Positions 33,256 to 42,644 of a stretch of 64,000 bases of DNA are shown here, in pieces; position 1 is the stretch's first letter; each line of letters starts with the position of its first letter. Both the position numbers and the translations under genes were made by a program. Where the stretch lies: the NCBI GenBank assembly GCA_019279435.1, contig JAAALK010000082.1, positions 23,469,034 through 23,533,033 on the forward strand. The letters are read 5' to 3'. Origin of the DNA: Zizania palustris. Taxonomy: Eukaryota > Streptophyta > Magnoliopsida > Poales > Poaceae. The notes under the pieces were generated by a model. The model was given only the letters and a program-made list of their open reading frames with translations, had not been told where the DNA came from and made no database searches.

Positions 33256-35982
33256 TCAGTGGCTGTAAGTGGGAGCAAATGGTTCGGCACCAGGTTTAGC
33301 AAAAGAGCTAAACCAGTGTCGAGCCATCTGCTCAAAACATGGAAAGCGAAAACCATCAAAAGTGTTTGGACCAAAACACGGCTCAAAGTGCGGTCCTCGG
33401 TTCTGCCTAAAGCCTCGGCCACGAGGTCTAGGACCGTAGCCAACATGACCTGGAGCTCTGCCGGAACGACCACCACCAACTGGAGCACGGGCAACAAAGC
33501 CATCTCCTCTACCACCACCTACACGACGCGGCCTGGCCTCCAGCCTCTCCCCGCGTCGAGGAACACACAGTCTACCACCTTGCTGGTAGAACTGCTCCTG
33601 ACCACCACGAGCCCTCTCTGCTCTCTCAACCCGCTTCCTCCTAAAGCAAAACTCCGCAAGATGCCCGTCTCTCTGACAGTACTCACAATGATAGGTGGGC
33701 TTCTTGGGGTGTGGTTGAGGCTTGGGGTTCTTGGGCTTAGTGGTGTTAGGTGTTGTCTTCTTGGGCTGAGAGGGTCCAGGAAGAGAGTCTAGAGGAGTGT
33801 GGAGGTGTTTGGGCTTTGGAACCCAGATAGGTTTCTTGGGTGGAGCTTTTGGTGGTTCATTGATCACTCCATCCTTGGGCTGACAAGCCTGGGAGGACTT
33901 AGTGGAGTGAGTCTTAGGATATCTCTGCTCAGGAGTCATTTTACTCCACTCCACTGCCCGGCTAATGGCTCTCTCAAAGTCAGCCTTGGTGTAGGTGTAA
34001 CCTACCCCAAACCCATCCTGCCTCTTGAACTGCTGGATCATCATGCCGAGCTGTGGCTCTCTGACACTGATCCAACTCAGGATAGAACGGAGGTAAAAGT
34101 TCTCATTCTGAGAATCAGCTAGCTCCTCTCTCAAGGAAGCTAGTACCTCCACCTGAGACAAGCAGGTCTCACACTCGCTATCTATCTGGACAGACTTCTC
34201 GGCTTTTAGCTTAATCAACTCAAGTCTAAGAGACAGACAGTTCTCACAGACAGTGGGTGGAACTGACAGTGTCTCAAGCTCTAGCCTAGTCTGCGCAAGC
34301 TCAGCTCTCAACCTCTCCAAATCACCCAAATGCTCATCGTCCTTGGATTTCAGCTCAGCTAAGGCAGATAGATGAGATGGGCAATGAACACAGGGTGCGA
34401 CGACAGTGGCTTGAGCATCTTTCAGCTCCAGCTGAGCGCTTTCAAGCTTAGTGGCCAAAGCGTCCCTCTCATCAACCCTTTCTGTGTACCTGGACTTCAG
34501 AGTCGACAGGTCACACAGAAGCACCTCACACTTCGGGCATTCACTGCTATCACCCAAGCAAGGGGAAGAAGATAGACTCTCAATTCTGCCGTTGGCCACG
34601 GCAAGCTCACTCTCTAACTCATCTATCCTCTTCTTAGCCCCCCTAAGCAGTTTTTCCCGATATTTCAACTCCTGACGATTGCTCTCAAGTAAATCAACGA
34701 TTTTGCGCTCATAGGATGATACCTTTTCATTGTCGTCGTCGGAGGAGCTCTTTTCTTCCTTATCCCCAAGAGCCATTGAACAGAATCTCTTGCGGGATCT
34801 TCGGCGCTGGTGTGAGTGGCTCTTCGGCTTGTCTCCGAAGGCCATGAAGTAGAGGCCCGCCGGATCATCCTTGTCCTTCCCCTTCCTGATGGCGATCTCC
34901 TCATCGCTTGAGCTCGATGAAGAGGAAGAAGACGTGGACCGCTTGGAGTAGTTCTTCTCCATTTCGGCGAAGAAGGCCTTGTCACACTTCTTGTTCTCTC
35001 GCCGGTAGTCCTTCAGGGCCTTCTTGAAGAATTTGGTCTTCGGCTTGCCCTTGTTGAAGGAAGAGCTGTCATGCTTGCCGGAGTCGTGGAAGCCACCACT
35101 GGTGCCCTTCTTGTGTCCATTGCGCTTGGGGCAGTCGGCGATGAAGTGTCCTGGATCACCACACTCAAAGCACCCGGATTTTGTGCCGTGGCTCTTAAAC
35201 ATTCGTTTGTCATAGACACGACGCACCCGGTTGTTAAAAAGACACAAATCATCATCTCCCAACAACTCAAGCTGGTCCCCAGTGATAGACATCAAAGAGA
35301 ACCCAGCACAGCTCACAGAAGAAGGATCAACAGAAGGTGTAGCAAGGGCCAGAGATTTTGATCCAGAACCAGTGAGATTAGATCTCAGCTGGAGATCAAC
35401 CTCGGTAGCCTTTAGCTTGCTAAACAGCTCAGAAATGGTCAAGGTATCATAAGAAGTACTCTCAATGATAGAAGATACCTTGATCTCCCAGATCTTTGGG
35501 TCCAAGGTATGGAGAACCTTGAGCGCTTGCTCATGATCTGAGACTAACTGAGCACCCTCAGCCTTGTTGTCCCGAAGCTTGTTTATGATCGACTGAAAAC
35601 GACCAAACAAAGCCTCAACAGATTCACCCGGCTTCTGTGTGAAATTCTCATATTCACGCCGGTAGGTCTGTGCTGTTCCCTCATGGTGTGCCTTGAGGGT
35701 AGCCCAGATCTCTCTCGCTGTGGAGAGATGGCTCACACGCTCAAAATCAATGGGACCTAAACCAGAGAAAAGAATGTTCACAGCCTTACTGTTGCTCAGA
35801 TGCTGAGCAATGATACCAGCAGTACCATGCTCAGCGACTGGCAATATGACAAACGTGGTGTGAACGCAAATGTCCCAAATGTCCGAACCCTGGCTCATGA
35901 GATAGGCTCGCATGCGAGTCTTCCAATAGTTATAGCCATAGGCTTCCAAGGACGGGACCTTGCCAGGAGATGTCATGGCCAC
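33256..35982 (-). CDS. gag: gag of copy 2 (908 aa, open)
   Basis: Full-length Sirevirus gag closely related to that of copy 1. It is shorter by 7 residues near 105 (a 21-bp deletion) and by 4 in the acidic stretch near 425. It has a UBN2-type capsid region and a CCHC knuckle CFECGDPGHFIADCP near 271-284. The coiled coil carries four CxxC pairs (CPKC, CVHC, CENC, CETC), and a second CCHC knuckle lies near 766-779, before a Gly/Arg tail. The second pair differs in sequence from CADC of copy 1 but keeps both cysteines. It ends in TYSH and TGA, with pol in the -1 frame as in copy 1. Confidence 0.93.
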   Translation of the reverse strand: MAMTSPGKVPSLEAYGYNYWKTRMRAYLMSQGSDIWDICVHTTFVILPVAEHGTAGIIAQHLSNSKAVNILFSGLGPIDFERVSHLSTAREIWATLKAHHEGTAQTYRREYENFTQKPGESVEALFGRFQSIINKLRDNKAEGAQLVSDHEQALKVLHTLDPKIWEIKVSSIIESTSYDTLTISELFSKLKATEVDLQLRSNLTGSGSKSLALATPSVDPSSVSCAGFSLMSITGDQLELLGDDDLCLFNNRVRRVYDKRMFKSHGTKSGCFECGDPGHFIADCPKRNGHKKGTSGGFHDSGKHDSSSFNKGKPKTKFFKKALKDYRRENKKCDKAFFAEMEKNYSKRSTSSSSSSSSSDEEIAIRKGKDKDDPAGLYFMAFGDKPKSHSHQRRRSRKRFCSMALGDKEEKSSSDDDNEKVSSYERKIVDLLESNRQELKYREKLLRGAKKRIDELESELAVANGRIESLSSSPCLGDSSECPKCEVLLCDLSTLKSRYTERVDERDALATKLESAQLELKDAQATVVAPCVHCPSHLSALAELKSKDDEHLGDLERLRAELAQTRLELETLSVPPTVCENCLSLRLELIKLKAEKSVQIDSECETCLSQVEVLASLREELADSQNENFYLRSILSWISVREPQLGMMIQQFKRQDGFGVGYTYTKADFERAISRAVEWSKMTPEQRYPKTHSTKSSQACQPKDGVINEPPKAPPKKPIWVPKPKHLHTPLDSLPGPSQPKKTTPNTTKPKNPKPQPHPKKPTYHCEYCQRDGHLAEFCFRRKRVERAERARGGQEQFYQQGGRLCVPRRGERLEARPRRVGGGRGDGFVARAPVGGGRSGRAPGHVGYGPRPRGRGFRQNRGPHFEPCFGPNTFDGFRFPCFEQMARHWFSSFAKPGAEPFAPTYSH

Positions 35983-36027
35983 TACTGGGGTTTAGAACCG
36001 GTTAAGGTATGGAAAAAACCTAACCTC

Positions 36028-36039
36028 GCTCTGATACCA
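36028..36039 (-). promoter_or_regulatory. Primer binding site of copy 2
   Basis: TGGTATCAGAGC on the minus strand, two bases from the 5' LTR end CCTACA. Confidence 0.92.
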
Positions 36040-36041
36040 CT

Positions 36042-36190
36042 TGTAGGACCGAAAGTAGTGACCAGAGGGGGGGTGAATGGGCGCCTTAAAAAATTCTTTT
36101 GAATCAATGGCCTGCTCCCAATGCCCAACGCACCTCAAAGACTAAGCAGCAAAGAACAAACAGATTGCCTAAGTCTAAAGGTATCAATCT
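36042..36190 (-). repeat. 5' LTR of copy 2, left segment (149 bp)
   Basis: Begins TGTAGGACC like the copy 1 LTR and is interrupted at 36190 after AATCT by copy 3. The LTR resumes at 48298. Confidence 0.92.
36186..36190. repeat. Target site duplication of copy 3, left (AATCT)
   Basis: AATCT immediately before the TGTTGG terminus and again at 48293-48297 after the other terminus. It proves integrase-mediated insertion into the LTR of copy 2. Confidence 0.95.
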
Positions 36191-38191
36191 TGTTGGACCG
36201 GAAACGGCGACCAGAGGGGGGGTGAATGGGAGCTTTTAAAATTTCAGGCTAAAAATAGCCTTCTGTTTTAATTCAGTCTCCTGCGGAACAGGCTTCAAAC
36301 ACAACCTTCGAAGTTCTGGTTCAGAGGTATTTGACAGCTCCGAACACAGGCTTCGCAAGGAGTAAAAGTCCGAAGCCTAGAAGACTTCGCTCAACACGCA
36401 ACCCCGAAAAATCTACTCTGCTAAGTCAGTGCAGGCTCCGCACACAAGGTGCTTCGAGCAGGCTTCGCACTTCACCCTTCGCACGAGTGGACTGTCCTCT
36501 GAGGACTTCGACCAAGTACTTAGCGACAGCAACCGGTGCTGGGCTTCGTACACCGAAGGTCTAAACGCACACTAATAGACTTCGCTATGGGTTTAGACAC
36601 GATAAGAAACACGAGCTTCGATCAGGGCTTCGCTAGTAAGCAGCGAGGTCTAGCCTCCTGTTACACAGAGCGAATGCACACTGAAAAGCACACTTCGCAC
36701 AAAACACACTTTGCCTAGACAGGCTTCGGTGTACTACTACTAGCGAGGTATGCAAACAAGCTCAAGCAGAATAAATGAACACAGAAGCAGGGCTTCGTTG
36801 CTTGAACAAGGAACACAATAAATGAACTCAGGATGAATACAAAGTGTGGTGGCTAGTACAGGAGCTCAACAGTAAATGCTCAAAGTGTTAAATGTTACCT
36901 ACCCAACCCCCATATTTATAGCCACTATTCACCCAAGTGAATTGACTACTTTACCCCTAGGGTTTACATTGGTTTTGTCTCTATAGAACAGAGGGGTACA
37001 AAAGGTAGTCAACTTTATTTGGAGGCTTCTCTGTCAGCTTTGCAGAGGGGACAGCATCAGCTTTTTGCAGAGCAGACAATGTCAGCCTTTGTAGTCTTTG
37101 ACCTTTCTGGAGCCCCCTTTGCACGCGAGGGGTGCGGTAGCTTCGGTGAGAAGCCTTGAGCCTGACGGCCTTCGCTTCACCAAAGTCAGCCTCCGATACA
37201 GTGACGGTTTTGAGCCGAAGCCGTCAAAGCCCTTGGGCCTTCGCACCAACACCTTCGGAGTGGACCACCACGGCTTCGTAGCTACTCCCAGCTCGAACTC
37301 CATCAGTCCGTGTACCAAAGCCATGCATGGCCAAACTACCACAAGTCATCCTTGCTCCGGAGCTAGCCTCGCTTTGAAGCCTTCTTCACTCCGAAGCCCC
37401 CCTTCGGAGTACCACCCTTCGAAGTCCCTCCTTCGTCCAAGGCCTCCGCATGAAGCATTCCTTGAGCCCTTCGTCGCAGTGTCTCTCCCCGAGCACACTC
37501 CTCGACGAGCCTCACCCGGACCATGCCTTCGATGCCCCTCGACTTCTGAGACCTTCGTCGGGTACCTTCGAGTGTCTCCCTCCGGAGCACACATCGAACG
37601 CCTTGCCTCTGCTGAGGACTTGATCCACCATACTCCGAAGTTACTCCATCCGGAGTACCCTTTGAAGTGCCTCGCCTCCGAGGACTTTGTCTCGGAGTAC
37701 CTTCGCCCGGAGCCACGCTCCGCACTTACTGCCTTCTCCTAGTGCACCTCGACCCGAGGTCTGACCTAGACCCCTTCGCAGCCTTCGTGACGGAGCTCCC
37801 CGCTCCACTGGCATCAAGCCTCCCGCTTGACCTGCTACGAACCGTCTGTCGCCTCCAAAGTCCCCTGCGCACCACAGACAAGCAGACAAGTGTATCCAGT
37901 ACTCCGGAGACCTCTCCGGGTTAGCAACCTTCGGCACACACTCCGGTGTACCGCCCAAAGTACCAAGACCTTCGGTACAAACCCAGTCATCGTTTACTAT
38001 CGGACCCCTCCGACAGGCACACTCCGCTGCAACAGCTGCAGCAACCAATGCCCACCGAACCCTTCGGTGAAACCACCTCCGAACACCTTCGGAGATCCAA
38101 CCTCTGAACCCCTTTGGAGGTACCCCTTCGAACCAGAGGATAAACTCTGTCAATCACTCATCACACTCCGAAACCATCCCTTGGTTTCTCA
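36191..38191 (-). repeat. 3' LTR of copy 3 (2001 bp)
   Basis: Starts TGTTGGACC and ends TTTCTCA on the plus strand, followed by a polypurine tract. Positions 37100-38150, upstream of the TATA box in the element's sense, are full of CTTCGGAG-type words. A weaker set lies at 36290-36750. Confidence 0.95.
36911..36923 (-). promoter_or_regulatory. TATA box of the copy 3 3' LTR
   Basis: GGCTATAAATATG on the minus strand; the matching box in the 5' LTR is at 47011-47023. Confidence 0.75.
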
Positions 38192-39333
38192 ATCTCCCCC
38201 TTGATGAGTGCATTGACAACCAATTTCAAGTTCAAGAAAATTTGAAAAATTTCAGCACACAAGTGACCATAAAAACTCAGAAACGAGCCAAAACATGTCA
38301 CATGATAAAAGAATTTTCCTCCCCCTTTTTCAATAGAATAAAAAGCCCCTTCGGCAAATCTCCCCTTTTTCAAGATAAAAAAGTCCCCCTGAGTAATTTA
38401 ATTGTACCCCCTTGCAACAGAGAACTCAAAAATTTCTCCCCCTTTGGCAATGCAAGCATCAAGGAGCATGTAAAAGATGCATTGCTTGGAAATGAGCAGA
38501 ATTGCAAAGACATACAAAGCAAAAATATGCCAGCAGTAATACCAATGATCATGGGCTCAGCTCAATTTAACATTCTCTAAAAACATGATGACAGCATGTG
38601 ATTTTATCATTTTTGAAATAAAAGCATCACCACTTAGTCAAGGAAACTAGACAAGTAAAAGCAGGGACTGCGCAAAGCTAGTCAATTTCTACTCTATACA
38701 GACAAGTCCAGTTCAAAAAGGAGCAATGAAAGCAAACTTGACGATCAATGAATTTTGTTGTTCTTTTCTTAATGCTAGAGGTTATTTGTTTTTCCACCTT
38801 ATACTTTCCAATCAGGCCAAGCCTAGGCATGAAAGCCATCAGAAGCTTAAGGCAATGATTTTGGCAGACACTACACTATTCCAGTTCAGACCAATGTGCA
38901 ATGGTAAGCAGTCTAGAATAGAGTAGTGCGATAAACAAACCCGCCTGGATCTTTTTACTTTGAAGCATGCAAATCATGGATTTTGGAATTGTGATTAAGT
39001 GAACAAATTGTTTAGCACTTTATGAATATCCATGAATATGTAGAACAATTTTTCAAGTCGTAATTTTTAGCATCCAAATAAAAGTGTCTTGCTATCAAGC
39101 AGATAAAAGATAGCTAAAGCAGTCCTGCCTATACATGCTAGATACAAGATTGAGCAGTGAGCATGATTTGAGTTTGGAAAGAAAACATCATGCACATTAA
39201 TGTTTCAGATAAATTAAAAAGAGCTGAGCTGTCATGATTTCATGAATTAAAATTAGGCATATAAGTGCAACAGATGTAAATGCAATTTCACACATGATGA
39301 GCATATGCATGATAATTAAAAAACAGCTCCCCC
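38192..39333 (-). other. 3' non-coding region and polypurine tracts of copy 3
   Basis: The primary tract is next to the LTR at about 38194-38202. Further purine tracts (minus) lie at about 38320-38332, 38361-38371, 38384-38392, 38406-38412 and 38437-38447. No coding frame is supported. Some stretches resemble the same region of copies 1 and 2, for example the AGGTTATTTG area near 38780. Confidence 0.75.
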
Positions 39334-39596
39334 TCACAAAATGCCGTAAGGGTGACAAATACCAAGTTCCCCACGCAAGTAGGCAAAACGAGAAGCATCG
39401 AGGGGTTTAGTGAAAATATCGGCTAGCTGGTGTTGGGTATCAACATATTGAAGTTCAATATCACCCTTCTCATTGTGATCTCTGAGAAAATGATATCGCA
39501 CATCAATGTGTTTGGTTCTGGAGTGCTGAACCGGGTTGTTTGCAATACAAATAGCACTAGTGTTATCACAGAAAAGTGGAACACTCTTATAATCTA
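39334..39596 (-). pseudogene. pol: RNase H C-terminal part of copy 3 pol
   Basis: Carries FCDNTSAICIANNPVQHS, KHIDVRYHFLRDH and ADIFTKPLD, the last third of copia RNase H, ending at CHPYGIL. It is separated from the rest of the domain by the Pack-MULE. Both flanks of the insert read LDY from the duplicated target, and the frame is the same on both sides. Confidence 0.92.
39588..39596. repeat. 9-bp target duplication of the MULE, left (TATAATCTA)
   Basis: TATAATCTA also stands at 40857-40865. A 9-bp duplication is characteristic of the Mutator superfamily. Confidence 0.93.
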
Positions 39597-39735
39597 GGGT
39601 TTTTTTGATATATGCCATTACAATTTCGGTGCTTTGGAACTTTGCCACTACAATTCGTCTATTTGGATATATGCCATCGCAACTCTGCCTTTATCTCCAC
39701 CATACCATTTTCAATGCTTGGTTTGACCATGGGCT
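39597..39735 (+). repeat. Left terminal inverted repeat of the Pack-MULE
   Basis: Contains three related units of about 30 bp starting at about 39603, 39636 and 39665, each with TGCCA, a short spacer and CAA followed by TTC or CTC. They resemble iterated transposase-binding sites. Confidence 0.85.
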
Positions 39736-40008
39736 TGCGCAAAGACAAAAATGTCCTTATCTTCACCGTGTGTGGCCTGTGTGGGCGGCGCACAGGGCCG
39801 ACGGCGGCGACACAGAGGCTACGGCAACGCGGGGGCTGCTGTAGGGGGCGGCGACGCGCGTGTCTGCAAGGGCTACGGGGGCGGCGCATGGGCTGCGACG
39901 TCGTGCGTGCCTGCGAGGGCTGCAGGGGTGACACACGGGGGTCACACGGGCTGCGGTTGGGGGCGGCGCGCGTGGGGGAACTCGACGGTGAGCATGTCGG
40001 GGGCGGAC
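39736..40008 (+). other. GC-rich filler inside the Pack-MULE
   Basis: About 270 bp rich in GGGCTGC and GGGCGGC words between the left repeat and the recognisable gene fragment. The open frame runs through it as low-complexity Gly/Arg/Ala. It may be a second captured fragment; I cannot assign it. Confidence 0.5.
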
Positions 40009-40567
40009 GTGCGCGTCATCACTGCTGTGCTCAAGCGGCGCGTACCATGCAACCTGCTGGTGTTCGGGCTCGGCGGGGAGGCGCCACTGTGGCGCATGCT
40101 CAACCACGGCGGCCGCACCGTGTTCCTTGACGTCGCCTACACCACCACCGCCCACGTCTCCCGTGCCGCCGAGTGCCGCCCCATCCAGAACCAACTCTTC
40201 TCTGACTGCCGCCTCGCCATTAACGACCTCCCCAACTCGCTCTACGACGTCGCCTGGGACGTCATCCTCGTCGACGGCCCACGCGGGTACCCACCATCTC
40301 TCCAAGATCTGGTTTTTATGAGATTTCTTGCTCTATCCATCCAATGTGGGACGGACGCAGGTACACGGCGTCGTCGCCGGGGAGGATGTCGGCGATATTC
40401 ACGGCGGGGTGCTGGCGCGGACGAGGACGGAGCAGGGGGCGGCGACGGACGTGCTGGTGCACGATTACGCGAGGGAGGTGGAGAGCGCGTGCTCGAGGGA
40501 GTTCCTGTGCGAGGAGAACCGCGTGGCGGAGACCAGCACACGGTCGCTCGCCCACTTCGTCGTGAGC
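40009..40567 (+). pseudogene. Captured fragment of a DUF579 glucuronoxylan 4-O-methyltransferase-like gene
   Basis: The plus-strand translation has LLVFGLGGEAPLWRMLNHGG (the SAM-site region of the GXM/IRX15 family), then ECRPIQNQLFSDCRLAINDL and ILVDGPRG. After a 74-bp stretch with GT...AG ends it continues as SPGRMSAIFTAG. One base then appears to be missing near 40400, and the next frame gives GVLARTRTEQ, VLVHDYAREV and FLCEENRVAE, all in family order. Between TVFLD and VAYTT, and again after VAYTT, the usual spacer residues are absent, so parts of the fold are deleted. In plants such enzymes methylate glucuronic acid side chains of xylan in the Golgi. This copy lacks the N-terminal anchor and cannot be functional. 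Confidence 0.82.
40287..40360 (+). other. Possible 74-bp intron in the captured gene
   Basis: Starts GTACCC and ends GCAG. Removing it joins GPRG to YTASSPGRM in one frame, which fits the family order. Read through, the segment encodes unrelated residues. It may be a true intron of the donor gene or a filler that arose during capture. Confidence 0.5.
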
Positions 40568-40717
40568 GCCGGGAGAGCTGTCCGCCGAGAGGCCTTCTGC
40601 AGCGGCGGCGCTGCAACCGCCACCACCGCCACCCCCTAGTTATTTTCCATTTTCCTACAGGGAGTTGACTGGCGAGGGAAAGAAGGGAAATATGAAAATA
40701 CAGTAGAGCTAATACAG

Positions 40718-40856
40718 AGCCCATGGTCAAACCAAGCGTTGAAAATGGTATGGTAGAGATAAAGGCAGAGTTGCGATGTCATATATCCAAATAGACGAAT
40801 TGTAGTGGCAAAGTTTCAAAGCACCGAAATTGTAATGGCATATATCCAAAAAACCC
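40718..40856 (-). repeat. Right terminal inverted repeat of the Pack-MULE
   Basis: Reverse complement of 39597-39735 at about 96%, ending in AAAAAACCC before the duplicated TATAATCTA. Confidence 0.92.
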
Positions 40857-40865
40857 TATAATCTA

Positions 40866-42640
40866 ACCCGAAATCCCGCAAAGTGGAAGCCATCCACAAA
40901 ATCTGAGAGCAACAGCTAGCTGCAGCAACATATTCGGCCTCAGCCATCAATTGTGCAACACTAGACTGTTTGCGGGAAGACCAGCAAACCAAAGAAGTAC
41001 CCAGAAAATGACAAGTACCAGAGGTACTCTTCCTATCAATCCTACACCCAGCAAAATCCGCATCGGAATAACCTTGAAGACACAAAGAGGAAGACACTGA
41101 ATACCATATGCCGAACTCAAGGGTATGTTTGAGATACATTAGAATGCGTTTTACCGCTTGACGGTGCGAAGCTCGTGGTGAAGCCTGAAAACGAGCACAC
41201 AGACACACTGTGAAGTGTATGTCCGGCCTCGTAGCAGTCAAGTAGAGGAGGGAGCCGATCATGCTTCGAAACTCCTTCTGATCTACGGCTTCTCCATCTT
41301 CGTCAGGATCCAATGCTACAGATGTAGCCATTGGAGTGGCGAGGGGCTTCGCATCAGCCATGTCAAACTTCTTGAGCAGGTCCTTGGTGTACTTCGTCTA
41401 GTGGACGAAAGTACCTTGTTTGCTTTGCTTGATTTGCAAACCAAGGAAAAATGTGAGTTCACTCATCATGGACATTTCAAATTCTCTGCTCATGGTATCT
41501 GCAAACTCGGGAACCAAAGCATGAGAAGAGCCACCAAAGATAATATCATCCACATAAATCTGAACTAGAAGGAAATCTTTGCCATGCTTGAGAGTGAACA
41601 GGGTTTTATCAACAGAGCCCATCAAATACCCCCGCTCAAGCAAAAAAGACTTAAGTCTCTCATACCAAGCCCGAGGGGCCTGCTTGAGTCCATAAAGAGC
41701 CTTATGAAGTTTAAGGACTTTATGTGGGTATTTGGGGTTTTCAAAACTAGGGGGTTGTTTTACATAAACATCTTCACCTATGAAGCCATTAAGAAAAGAA
41801 CTTTTGACATCCATTTGATAGAGTTTGAATCCCGGGATGTTGCAAAGGCAAGCAAAATCCTAATGGCCTCAAGGCGAGCAACAGGTGCAAAAGTTTCAGT
41901 AAAATCAATCCCTTCTAGTTGAGAGTAACCCTGAGCTACAAGCCTAGCCTTGTTTCTAACTATAGTCCCATCCTCCCCTTGTTTGTTTTTGAAAATCCAT
42001 TTTGTTCCAATGAAATGAACATTTGGTGGAGGATCAACTAATGACCATACTTGGTTTCTCTCAAAATTTTCAAGTTCCTCATGCATGGCATTGATCCAAC
42101 TAGAATCAGAAAGTGCATGACTAACATCTAAGGGCTCGAAAGAAGCAACAAAAGCTGAATCACTGAAATGAGCATGAGAACGTGTTACCCTTTGATCAAG
42201 CTCACCAATGATCTACTCGGGAGGATGCATCCTTTGAACATGGTGTGGAGCCTCATGGCGGGATGCAGTCTCCCCCTCAACTTGTGCGTTGAAGTGGTCC
42301 AAGATGACCGATGTCGAGGTAGTTGCTTCGGGACCTTGTGCCGAAGTAGTCGAAGCGGGGTCGGCTTCGGGGGTTGACGTCGAGGGTAGTAGAGGTTCAT
42401 CCTCGAAATCTCCAGGATCTTCTTCTTCGAAGATGGTCTGTTCCATGTCGTGTTCATTTGCCTGTTCAAGAGCAGAACTAACAGAGGGGGTTGATTAATC
42501 AAAAGTCACATCACATGACTCGATGACAGTGTTAGTTTCCAAATTATAAACACGATAAGAATGACCATGTGTAGTGTAACCCAAAAAGATCCCGTCAGAA
42601 GAACGCGACTCAAATTTATCCAAGTTACCACGTTTTAGGA
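40866..42640 (-). pseudogene. pol: Reverse transcriptase and N-terminal RNase H of copy 3 pol
   Basis: The linker has PSTSTPEADP-type low complexity (42213-42446). The reverse transcriptase opening is at 41778-42086, with NKQGEDG and NKARLVAQG. The core 41398-41814 has LYGLKQAPRAWYERL and YVDDIIFGG. RNase H at 40866-41361 has DADFAGCRIDRKSTSGT and MAEAEYVAAA. A frameshift lies near 41818 just before the MDVKSSFLNG motif. TAG stops are at 42213-42215 (before IIGELDQ) and 41398-41400 (after FVH, where copy 1 has Gln). Confidence 0.9.
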
Positions 42641-42644
42641 TAAA

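Larger units (their letters stand above)
39597..40856. mobile_element. Pack-MULE: Mutator-like non-autonomous DNA transposon with a captured gene fragment
   Basis: 1260 bp bounded by GGGTTTTTT and AAAAAACCC, with terminal inverted repeats of about 139 bp (39597-39735 and 40718-40856) differing at about five places, and a perfect 9-bp target duplication. There is no transposase, so it must have been moved by an autonomous MULE elsewhere. The GC-rich interior carries part of a DUF579 (GXM/IRX15-type) gene, which makes it a Pack-MULE. It interrupts the RNase H of copy 3 and is therefore younger than that insertion. Confidence 0.93.

Noticed and set aside
1..34086. A genuine tandem segmental duplication
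   Set aside because: Indels rise towards the 1000-N gap on both sides and the same nested junction and variants are repeated. An unmerged contig overlap explains this better, though only read mapping can settle it.
37098..37742. 214-codon plus frame in the copy 3 LTR (and 216 codons at 47220)
   Set aside because: It is antisense to the LTR, composed of repeated CTTCGGAG words, Ser/Pro/Arg-rich, with no domain.
39751..40668. 305-codon frame as an intact gene
   Set aside because: Only the middle matches DUF579. The start is GC-rich filler, the end after 40287 reads the wrong frame, and the homologous residues continue in another frame.
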